From: Palaemon carinicauda
Taxonomy: Eukaryota; Arthropoda; Malacostraca; Decapoda; Palaemonidae
Reading direction: 5' to 3'
Assembly (NCBI RefSeq): GCF_036898095.1
Contig: NC_090725.1
Coordinates: 204,181,263-204,245,262 of the forward strand
DNA length: 64,000 bases
Shown here: one piece after another, positions 21,437 to 29,657 of the stretch
How positions within the stretch are numbered: the first letter of the stretch is position 1
How the letters are laid out: each line of letters opens with the position of its first letter
The notes under the pieces: model-generated
Told to the model about the DNA's origin: nothing
Databases searched by the model: none
Seen by the model: only the letters and a program-made list of their open reading frames with translations
Program-made: the position numbers and the translations under genes

Positions 21437-23069
21437 CGTCCTGAGAGGTTTTCCTTTTTCTGGACATGCCCCACTTGTGGAGAAGGTTCCTATTCTCCGT
21501 GGCGGCTCTGTCAGTTATTTCCTTGACAAGGTCAGAAGGAAACAGGTGCTTTCCCCAGATGTTGGAGGAAATCAGCCTCCGGGGTTCGTGTTTCACGGTG
21601 GCACCGACAAACACGAATTCACGACAGGCTCTACGAGCCTTTATGAAATGGTACAAGTCCTTCATTACTGTGAGTAAGTGGGATTTGGCTAGTACCATGT
21701 AGTGATCAGGTACTGCTGTGTCACAGGCCATAACTTCAAGTTGGACTTGATGAGAAAGAGATGCCGCAAGCCTCTCCTTCGTGTCTTGTTCCCGGCGAAG
21801 GAGGTGATCATTGAGCTTAGGGAGGTCTTCATTAAACTGACGTCCGGCGACGTCAGGATCGAGCCTACCCACGACGAAAGTATGTTGGACATCTTTCCAT
21901 TGTCTAGTGTCAGGGGGTGTCACGATGGAGAAGGGTCTGCACTCCTCCAGTGCAGGGCAGGGTTTTCCTTCTTCCGCCGCTTTAAGGCATGCAGCCAAGG
22001 CCTTTTCCAAAAAAGGGAGAATCGCAGTGTCAGGTGCGACATATGTAGGATGCTTCTTGCTCAAGGCAGGAAGCTTAGAGCAGGTAAAGCCCCTGCTCTT
22101 AAATGCGGAGGCTAGCATAGCCTGGGCCTTTGCGAGATCGAACACTATCTCTTCTTTAGGTTCGGTCTCCTCCTTCGAGGCAGGTTCGGAACGAAGCCGG
22201 ACGTAACAGTCCGGGTAGGCCTCGAAGCTTGGGAAGAACTCCACATCTTCCAGCGGGACCGTGCCGATTTTGTCACTAACAAAGATCCTGCCGGTCGCAA
22301 TAACCATATGCTCTGCATACCTCCACGGGTTGGCATGAGAGCAAGCTGGGAGATCCTTGACCGAGATCTTCTTCGGGTCTCTGGATCCAATCATAGACCT
22401 GATGGACTCCTGGTTCTCCTTCAGTCTGTCGTCCATGACAGCTCTAATCAGTCGGATCAGTTCTTGGGTAGAAGAGGAAGGATCCGGGGTCGAGGAGGTA
22501 GACGGAATGGACATTTCCGTCGGTGTAGGAGTAGGCGGAGGGATGGACGAGGGAGTAGCTCCAATCTCCGACTCGGTGTATTCCACCTTGTCTTCGTCCT
22601 CTTCGGCTCCTTGAGCCATAAGCGTCTTCTCCGTGTCTTCCGAGACGTCAGAGATCTGTTCATCATCCTCGGAATCTAAACGACACTCGTGCATGGACTG
22701 AGCCATGACCACATCAGGTTCCACCGTAATTTGGACAGTGGGGATTGCTTCTTTTGGAACCACTGAGTCAGGGGAGGCCTTAGGGAACAACAGGGACCTC
22801 AGTTCTTCGGTGGCCAGGTACGGTCCAGTAGCATTTCTCTGAAAACCACGCACCCACTTTCGCAGTTTTTCACGAGCAATGTCTCTAACCTCCGCTGAGG
22901 GAGGGTTATGGAAGGCCTCAACTAGGTAGGCCTGGCAGACCGTACATTCCAGTGGATTCCAGAACTTCCAATCCCCTTTCTTGTCTGAGCAAGGGGCGTG
23001 AGTCCTGCACGCCGTATGTCCGTAAAACTGCGAGCGTTTCACAGCACAGTAGGCGAAGTCACACTTCAT
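21120..23069 (-). CDS. gag-like protein of DIRS C
   Basis: 649 codons, open throughout. A Cys/His cluster at residues 3-45 (C3, C8, H18, C21, H24, C27, C42, C45) looks like a zinc-binding module and is conserved in B. Shared core blocks with B and E are [27 protein letters not shown] and RRLISSNIWGKHLFP. An acidic Ser/Pro-rich linker (about 130-210) and an Arg/Gly/Ser-rich C-terminus follow. The Met at 23069 lies nine bases inside an exon: the acceptor TTCTTCCACAG ends at 23079. Capsid or RNA-binding roles are inferred from position and composition; I know no family name for it. Confidence 0.8.
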   Translation of the reverse strand: MKCDFAYCAVKRSQFYGHTACRTHAPCSDKKGDWKFWNPLECTVCQAYLVEAFHNPPSAEVRDIAREKLRKWVRGFQRNATGPYLATEELRSLLFPKASPDSVVPKEAIPTVQITVEPDVVMAQSMHECRLDSEDDEQISDVSEDTEKTLMAQGAEEDEDKVEYTESEIGATPSSIPPPTPTPTEMSIPSTSSTPDPSSSTQELIRLIRAVMDDRLKENQESIRSMIGSRDPKKISVKDLPACSHANPWRYAEHMVIATGRIFVSDKIGTVPLEDVEFFPSFEAYPDCYVRLRSEPASKEETEPKEEIVFDLAKAQAMLASAFKSRGFTCSKLPALSKKHPTYVAPDTAILPFLEKALAACLKAAEEGKPCPALEECRPFSIVTPPDTRQWKDVQHTFVVGRLDPDVAGRQFNEDLPKLNDHLLRREQDTKERLAASLSHQVQLEVMACDTAVPDHYMVLAKSHLLTVMKDLYHFIKARRACREFVFVGATVKHEPRRLISSNIWGKHLFPSDLVKEITDRAATENRNLLHKWGMSRKRKTSQDDGPQPKRKPQKPKPQQRQQRRQFPGPATSQVVAQPQQTFQLVPQPVLSQSPVFTPAFEQPSTTFHARGRGSSRGASRDASRRPSRGRGGKGASGRGNKSSGHQKQ

Positions 23070-23078
23070 CTGCTCCTC

Positions 23079-25367
23079 CTGTGGAAGAAAGAGAAAATGA
23101 GTATGGGGGAGTCATAGGAATGGCTCTTAAATTAAGTTAATATTAATCATTAATTTTAACTTAAAGAAGGTGTGATGCATAGAGAATGAAACAGTAAAGG
23201 AGAACACGCTCCATGCATCTCGCCCGGCTGGTTACCATAGGCTTGGTCCTGGGATAATCCAAATGACCGAGATCATTGGATATAGTTTCCTAGGATTCCC
23301 ATTATATTGGAACTCCATGGAAAGCCAAGGACAAGGTTGGGATCGAATTCATTCGGTTCCCAGTTAAGAGCCAGAAGGCCTCATTAAGGGTAACTGCTTC
23401 TGGCAACCAGCCGCGCTAAGATGCACATAGCATGCTGGAAATAGAAGAATGCAAAGAGACAGCATGATCACTAATAGAGCAGTACTAGGTACTGATCTTA
23501 AAAGCAAAGCAGCTTATCTATTTGCAATGTAGGGCTATCTTAGTCTTATGATAGCTACAGAGAGGGGGTGCAAGTATTCTTGACGCCTCCGGGGCATCCG
23601 GCAAGCCGCCGGCACGCCGGAGCTCGCTCCAGCGTAGATTCTGGCACTAGAACAGACAATTTTCAAAGTCAGTTAGATACCAGGATGGCGGCCGCCGGCA
23701 CAACGGCGGCACGCCGGCAGGGAGCGGCGGCTCCGGCAGCCGGAGGATGCCGGATTGGTGACTGGGGTAAGGATGGTACAGGTAGTATCGGGTTGCCGGC
23801 AGTATATGCCGGCACTCCGGAGATCGACCGGCAAGCGGACGATTAGATAGGAGTAGGAGAGCTGCCGGTAGTAGCCGGCGGCAGCCGGCAGTCCCTCGGT
23901 ACACGGGGGGCTGGCGGCAAGGGTAGGGAAGTCACCAAGAGGGAGGCAGGTATTGCCGACAGTAGAGGCGGCAAGAGACCGGCACCCGGATAGATAGAGA
24001 GACAGGGGGAGGGGGGAAAGGATGCAGGAAGTACCGTCAGGGTTCCAGACATCCCTCCCCCTCCCTGAGGGGGTGTACCCATGATAGAGACAGGCTCTAG
24101 CATCCATAAGCAGGGGTCACTAGGGACCGGGAGCAGGTAGCCCAAGGGAGGACTAGGGAACACCCAAGAGGGGGGGGGAGACTCCCCTATGCAGAGCTAC
24201 ACTAGTAACTAACCTTATAGGACACTATGAAGGTATATGTACCAGAGCGGACAGCACAGGGAAGCTCGGGTAGCCCTACTCATCCACCCTAAGGAGGATT
24301 TGTAGGACAGGGGACAGATGAGTATAAACTAACCTACGCATAGGCTAGGCTATACAAGAGATAGGTGGGGAGGGAGAAGAGAGAGGTCTTCCCAGGAAGG
24401 GTTTCTGTACCAGAGCGGCCACAAAGGGAAGGGAGGACACTCCCTAACCTAAGATTAGGCTGATCGGCTAAAACGGTGCAAGAGTACAGTTTCAGCATGG
24501 AACAGAGAAACCTTCCTAACCCGGCCTAGATCAGGGCTAAAAGTCCTGAACTAGGCAAGGAAGAAGACGTATCGCTATCGCAGGAAAGTCATAGACTATC
24601 CTAGCCATAGAGGTAGGCTAGCCTAACCTCACTCTCAGACGCAATCCTAAAGGGGGTTCATTCCTTTAGGGAGGACTGAGAGGCGATATAAATACTCTAT
24701 TAGACAATTAATCCCTTTACTCAGAAAAGGGATCAAGGCTAAATAGAGGGAGTGCCAAGGCAGGGGATGAAGGAAGCATATAGGGGTCCTAAGGTTAGGT
24801 TAGGCTAGAAAGAATCACTGACTAGCCTATCCCCTATATGGTCCCTGAAGGCGAAAACATTTGCATCACTAGTCAAAAGTATTGTAAAATAATAATGCCA
24901 CTATCTTCATAACTTAGTCTAGGATCACTAATAAATCATGCATGAACACTTGTATGTAGGCTCCTGGCCTGGGGGCTATAGTAGCCGACTGGTATGAGGT
25001 CAATCGATGACCGATAAAAAGCGTCTAAACACGATATAAAAGTTCCTAGCTATGAAGACTAAATAAACTAATGTATTCGATTAGTATATAATGCCGGAAG
25101 CGTTGTTGTGGCTAACTAAATAAGACATGCAAAACAACAACGACGCCATAAAATGGCGGGTCCGGTAGAGGCACAGCTCTGCCACAAAACATCAATTATT
25201 TCGCGAAATAATATTTACTTTACGGCCAGAGCTTAATTAAACAATACTGGAACCTTGTACTCAACTTTCCAGAAGAAGGCGAGGCTGAAGGTAACGACAT
25301 AGCGAAGATGCAAAGCGATAAAGTTAACACAAGGGAAAATCCGTCTAAGTAGGGCAGCTACTAAACA
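23079..25367 (-). other. Leader and probable 5' intron of DIRS C
   Basis: About 2.3 kb between the left inverted repeat and the gag exon. A strong acceptor (AG at 23080-23079) after a pyrimidine tract shows the leader is spliced; I could not fix the matching donor. The 23570-23960 part is GC-rich with repeated CCGGC/GCCGG words. A conserved mini-ORF lies at 25220-25300. Confidence 0.6.
25220..25300 (-). CDS. Conserved short leader ORF in DIRS C
   Basis: 26 codons beginning MSLPSASPSSGKLST and ending at TAA 25222-25220. Element D has a counterpart at 26420-26488 beginning MSQSSASSTPGKLCT at the same place in the leader. It could be a uORF or the first coding exon of gag, since a spliced leader is evident in both B and C. 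No function can be given. Confidence 0.45.
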   Translation of the reverse strand: MSLPSASPSSGKLSTRFQYCLIKLWP

Positions 25368-25713
25368 AAGGATAAAGACGCGCGTGACGTCATTAGAGCA
25401 ATGGCGTCCGTTTGTTTACGTCTCGAGTATCAGTAGTAGCCACGAGTGAGATTAGCTGTGGAACGGCTCCCAGCTATTCTCAGCCCTTACACACCGAAGC
25501 ATTAACTCTGTTCGGGGTGGAGATAGCTATGTGGCACGTTCAGACATGCGTATCCCCTGTTGTATTACGATGTCTTAAAGGGAAACCTTTGAGATACTCG
25601 CTCCAGAAGTTAGAATTCTGTGATAACCTGTGGTTAAATTCTCTGGGAATATCTTAGTAGTCTTATACCCAAGGAAGCTACCAAACAGGAACCTTCCATC
25701 AGGACGCCATGGC
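25368..25713. repeat. Left inverted terminal repeat of DIRS C
   Basis: Inverted partner of 17004-17349. The element ends a few bases further at a run of A (GAGCCCAAAAAA, to about 25726). Confidence 0.9.
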
Positions 25714-25726
25714 TTGAGCCCAAAAA

Positions 25727-26308
25727 AGAAATTGAAACGTATGAACGCAAACAATAATGGCTGCCATCACCGGGGAAGGCGTAAGGCCGGTCGCACTAAC
25801 AAACACTAAAATTGCAAAAAGTAATAAAAACCCGGTACTAAATTAGCTGTCAAAACAATCTATGGTACTTAACATTGGTCCTGCAGATAGAAGAGCTTCA
25901 GCCATGGCGAAAAAACAGCTCAAAACACGAACACAAGCAGAGTCACAAACACGAAGCAAACAACGCTTACGACGTCCAAAAGAAGGATGTTGTTCAGATG
26001 GCGCTCGCGTCGGGCGTCGGTGGTGCGGTTCAGGTAATGTAGCTAGTGCCTCTGTAACGGCCCATCCCTTTTGCCGAAGGAATTAGCTAAATGGAAGACA
26101 GCCTGTGAATAGTGGTTTTCACATGCCCCTGCTTTATACACGACACCCTCAGGGTGCTCGGCGAGGGTAGTAACCTCTGCATTCCATGCTTTTAACTTTC
26201 TCTGGTATATTTGGAAGTATTTATATCAGAAAAGTGTGAAGAAGGACCCTTTTCACCGGGCGTCACAGGTATCTCCCCAGAAATAGATTTTTCCTTCATC
26301 AAAATCCC
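25727..26308 (-). other. Outer 5' part and terminus of DIRS B
   Basis: No gene seen. The last 45 bases resemble the outer terminus shared by C, D, E and F (AAATAGATTTTT...CAAAATCC), so 26308 is taken as the end of B. The 29-bp direct repeat follows immediately. Confidence 0.55.
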
Positions 26309-26337
26309 TTTATTGAGGGCCATCTTGGCTGACGTCA
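26309..26337. repeat. 29-bp direct repeat flanking DIRS B (high-coordinate copy)
   Basis: Identical to 6946-6974. Its last 17 bases or so belong to the inverted repeat of element D (reverse complement found near 28325-28345). Confidence 0.9.
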
Positions 26338-26419
26338 TAACCGCCCACGTCCTCCATTCCTTCTATAGTAGCATCTATAACCAGGTGTTTTCTCCTCGTT
26401 TTCGCTATTTACTACCAGC

Positions 26420-26488
26420 ATGTCGCAATCTTCAGCTTCTTCTACCCCTGGAAAGTTGTGTACCATATTCTTATATTTTATAAATTAG
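26420..26488 (+). CDS. Conserved short leader ORF in DIRS D
   Basis: 22 codons beginning MSQSSASSTPGKL, counterpart of 25220-25300 in C. The N-terminal 13 residues are similar, the rest is not, which would fit an exon boundary near the GKL codons or loss of constraint. Confidence 0.4.
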   Translation: MSQSSASSTPGKLCTIFLYFIN

Positions 26489-26734
26489 CTCTGGCCGTAA
26501 AGTAACGCCCTTTTATCTTTAAATAACGTGTTTTGTGGTGAAGCTATTGCCTAACCGCAGGCGTCCCTGACGCTGTTGTTCGCTTCGCATGCTTTATTTA
26601 GTTAGCCAGAACAACTATCCCGGTTTCTTAACTAATTATCAGTACAGTATTAGTTATTTAGTATTCATTGCTAGGAATTAGTTATATTATGCCGATAGTA
26701 TTCTTTTATTTCGGCGAGTGTAGGTAGCCGAATT

Positions 26735-27431
26735 TACGACCCTAGAGTTGCTGTTGCTGAAGGCATGTGCTAGACCCAGACCCGCACTCCCTCCGAGACC
26801 CATCTCCTGGTCTCTTGACAAGGTGCTCCATTTTGCCTCAAGTTTGGACAATGAAACTTGCCCTCTGAAAGATTTGACCCAAAAAGTGATTTTCTTATTT
26901 GCTCTAGCCTCGGAGGCTAGAGTCAGTGAAATTGTGGCATTATCAAGGGTAGAGGGCCAGATCCAGTTTGCAGAAACAGGCGAGCTAACCCTCTTTCCTG
27001 ACACAACGTTTCTCGCCAAGAATGATCTACCCACCAAAAGGTGGGGTCCCTGGAGAATCTGACCTCTGAAGGAAGATGTCTCCCTGTGCCCAGTGGAGAG
27101 CCTAAAGGTCTATCTTCGAAGAACTTTGGACTTCGGTGGAGGACAGCTCTTTAAAGGGGAAACATCGGGTTCTGACTTGTCACTTAAACAACTAAGGGCG
27201 AAGATCACCTACTTTATTCGCAGAGCGGATCCTGACAGTACACCAGCAGGTCACGATCCCAGGAAAGTCGCCTCTTCCTTGAATTTCTTTCAGTCGATGG
27301 ACTTCGAAAGTCTTCGCTCATTCACGGGCTGGAAGTCTTCAAGAATGTTCTTCAAACACTATGCGAAGCAGGTGCAAGAATTGAAACGCTTCGTGGTAGC
27401 TGCAGGTAGTGTGTTACAACCTGCTGTTTAG
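26735..27431 (+). pseudogene. Recombinase C-terminal half of DIRS D
   Basis: Reads KACARPRPALPPRPISWSLD to the end, with SEARVSEIVAL (catalytic Arg), [10 protein letters not shown] (His and Arg), FTGWKSS and FFKHYAKQ (Tyr) in two segments of one frame separated by a TGA at 27060-27062 (WGPWRI then stop, where C has Cys). The core-binding half is deleted, so no active enzyme. Confidence 0.85.
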
Positions 27432-28160
27432 TGCTGCGATGAACAATGAGTTATACGGGACTCTAACTCTAATTGTGTCTGTGTTGACCCGAGTGCGCAA
27501 CAGTGAAAATAGTGCCACCGAGTGACACTACGGACTGTTCTTATACTAAGGTGAAGTCACATAGACTAAAAGACTTGTGCCATGTGTTCCAAACATGAAG
27601 TGTATATAAGACATTCTAGAAAGACTTTATAATTCCTATGGAATCAACGTGTGTGATGGCAAGCTTTCCTTTTCAGATACCACAACTATTTCTATTAATG
27701 TCCCAAGTTTATGTAACTGATTTGCATTCCATCATAATTTACATCTATTTATTTTATGTATGCTAATTCTTATTTATGCCCAAATAAAAGAATTTGCTGT
27801 ACTCGTGCGTCTTATTTCACCCTAATATTGTAATAAAATACTGTTTGAGAGTTTTAATATCCCTCTATAATGTATAATTATATCTGAACAATGAAATAAT
27901 ATTGTTCCTCCATTTAAACAAACTCATCTTGACTAAGGTAATTTGTTCTAACACGTTATACTAACATCATCTTCTACCTTGCTCTGGGACCGGCGGGTAC
28001 TTCCTGATGTTGGGCGAGTTTCTTTATCAAGTAACTTTGAGACTTTCCATAAGTCCAATAGGACTCATCTCTGGGGTCATTAGACCAAAGGAATATTGTC
28101 TAGAAGTCGAAGGCACTACTAAAGGGAAAAATCCACGATACATTAATTCTCTGGTACACT

Positions 28161-28225
28161 TCCATCAGGACGACATGGCCTGAGTCCATCTATTTTTGGG
28201 TGAGATAGCCATGTCGTCCTGATGG
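28161..28225. repeat. Internal complementary region of DIRS D
   Basis: Begins CCATCAGGACGACATGGCC and ends GCCATGTCGTCCTGATGG; same head-to-head arrangement as in C, with the right half matching the outer right terminus (28620-28680). Confidence 0.8.
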
Positions 28226-28681
28226 ACCTGCCCTTTTCTCTATTTAGGCCTTGGCAGGCCCCCTCCCAATCTTACTGTATCATGGGGGCTGGCCTCAACG
28301 CCAGAAGGAATGGAGGAAGCGGGAGGTTATGACGTCAGCCAAGATGGCGGCGTTTATGACGTCATCCGAGTACCATAACAGTAACAGAGGAGGAGAACTT
28401 TGTAATGGTTCCTCCCATATCTTGCCACCAACTTCCCCCTCGAAGCGTAAACGCTATGTGGCGTGTCAAGAATGCGTCCCCTGTTACTATACGATATCCT
28501 AAAAGGAAACCTTAAGGGTACTCGCGCCAGAAGTTAGAATTCTGTGAAACCTTTAGTTTAATTCTCTGGGAATATCTACTGTAGTCATATATACCCTTAG
28601 GAAGCTACTGAAGGAACCTTCGATCAGGACGACACGGCTATCTCACCCAAAAAAAGATTTTTCGCTTCGCTCAAAATCCGT

Positions 28682-28926
28682 TTTATTGAGGGTCGGGCCG
28701 CAGGTTGCACAGGCCTGCTCTAAATGGACAAAGAAAATTCTCATAATTGTAATGATGCTGTTTACTTCTTCATTTCACAAGAGACTTTCCTATGGGATCC
28801 AAGAATTTTACATTAATGTCATGGTATAGATTTTTTTTTCTTTTCAGGCCAGGTTTTCATCCTTGGAATAAATAGCACATAAAACTCCAGATAATTTCGC
28901 TGAAATATTCTTTTTATACGGTAAAT
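28682..28926. other. Flank between DIRS D and G, hAT-like remnant
   Basis: After TTTATTGAGGG comes GGGCCGCAGGTTGCACAGG, which resembles the subterminal part of many hAT elements. No frame or matching terminus is in view. It may be the far side of the hAT remnant at 5968-6945. Confidence 0.35.
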
Positions 28927-28964
28927 ATGGAGTTTTTATGATAAAACAAAGTTTTATGAATACT

Positions 28965-29115
28965 TACCTGGCAGTTACATATACATAGCTAATTATCTCT
29001 ATTTCGGCAGAATTTTTCTAAACTAGGCAACCGCCTTGTGGTGGTTGGGTGGTAACACCCGTTAAAGGGTGGTAGGAGGAATCATTCCCGTTTTCTGTTC
29101 TTCAGTTCATCTATG
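28965..29115. repeat. Right inverted terminal repeat of DIRS G
   Basis: Reverse complement of 35368-35516; I see no mismatch over about 145 bases. Confidence 0.88.
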
Positions 29116-29166
29116 CCCGACCTGTCTCCTGAGGGGAGGTGGGTGGGCCTTTGAATGTATATATAA

Positions 29167-29264
29167 CTGCCAGGTAAGTATTCATAAAACTTTGTTTTAT
29201 CATAAAAACTCCATTTTTACGAATAGAACTTACCTGGCAGTTACATATACATAGCTGATTAACA
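29167..29264. repeat. Internal complementary region of DIRS G
   Basis: Left half is the reverse complement of 28927-28977; right half is the reverse complement of about 35487-35532. The two meet inside a run of T near 29213. Confidence 0.9.
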
Positions 29265-29657
29265 CACTTGGAGGAGGGTGATAGACAGTAAACATCGTTG
29301 GGGAAATAACCAAAAAAGCTGTAGGATAAATAAAACCTTGATTCTTTACCTGCTAAGGTAGCTGACTTCAAAGGTTCCTGCCTCTTGAGTCGCTTTCCCT
29401 TAGGAGTGTCAGCCAGGATGTGACCTGCAGTGCTGAAAACACTCAATCGAGTCTGTCAACGGGGTGAGACCAACAATCTGACTAGACTTCAGGACTACCT
29501 ATTGCCCAAAATAAAAAACCGCAACTTTACCAAACCAACCACCTAACATTTGCAAAGTAGATAAAAATTATCTAACTAGACTGAGGTGACTGTACACAAG
29601 TCGAAGTCGTCAGACAACCAATAAAAAATACACCAACCTATGCACAAGTAAACAAAA

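Larger units (their letters stand above)
16960..25726 (-). mobile_element. DIRS-like retrotransposon C (family 2), full length, all frames open
   Basis: 8.77-kb element inserted in the leader of DIRS B. It has near-identical inverted repeats (17004-17349 and 25368-25713), an internal complementary region (17425-17516), a long leader, and open gag, pol and recombinase frames with all expected catalytic residues. I see no flanking duplication, as expected for DIRS. This is the best candidate in the window for an autonomous, recently mobile element. Confidence 0.9.
6975..26308 (-). mobile_element. DIRS-like retrotransposon B (family 2), 3'-truncated, interrupted by a Tigger and by DIRS C
   Basis: Read on the minus strand from 26308: outer terminus (26308-25727), leader (16959-16025 and 11524-11184), spliced gag (11177-8823), pol (about 8780 downwards), then an abrupt end at 6975 shortly after the recombinase N-terminus begins. 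Tigger (11525-16024) and DIRS C (16960-25726) sit inside the leader; without them B is about 6 kb. The terminus at 26260-26308 resembles the right terminus of C and D (shared AAATAGATTTTT...CAAAATCC). No right inverted repeat or internal complementary region is present, so mobilisation would have to be in trans. Confidence 0.78.
26338..28681 (+). mobile_element. DIRS-like element D (family 2), internally deleted
   Basis: Contains leader (26338 to about 26735) aligned with the C leader (shared AGCTCTGGCCGTAAAGTAA), then jumps directly into the recombinase C-terminal half, then the internal complementary region (about 28161-28225) and right inverted repeat to 28681. gag, RT, RNase H and half the recombinase are missing. 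The left inverted repeat is only partly present: about 28300-28350 pairs with 26319-26370, and the outer part that should match 28350-28680 is missing. The right end is followed by TTTATTGAGGG, as is the left side at 6946. Confidence 0.8.

Noticed and set aside
22308..22679. Plus-strand frames opposite C gag (123 and 85 codons)
   Set aside because: Antisense shadows of an acidic Ser-rich linker; nothing similar opposite B or E gag.
17061..25657. Two identical 81-codon frames at 17306-17061 (minus) and 25412-25657 (plus)
   Set aside because: They lie wholly within the two inverted terminal repeats of DIRS C; identity reflects the repeats, not a protein family.
29111..29446. 111-codon minus-strand frame near the right end of DIRS G
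   Set aside because: It spans the terminal repeat and internal complementary region and has no conserved motif.
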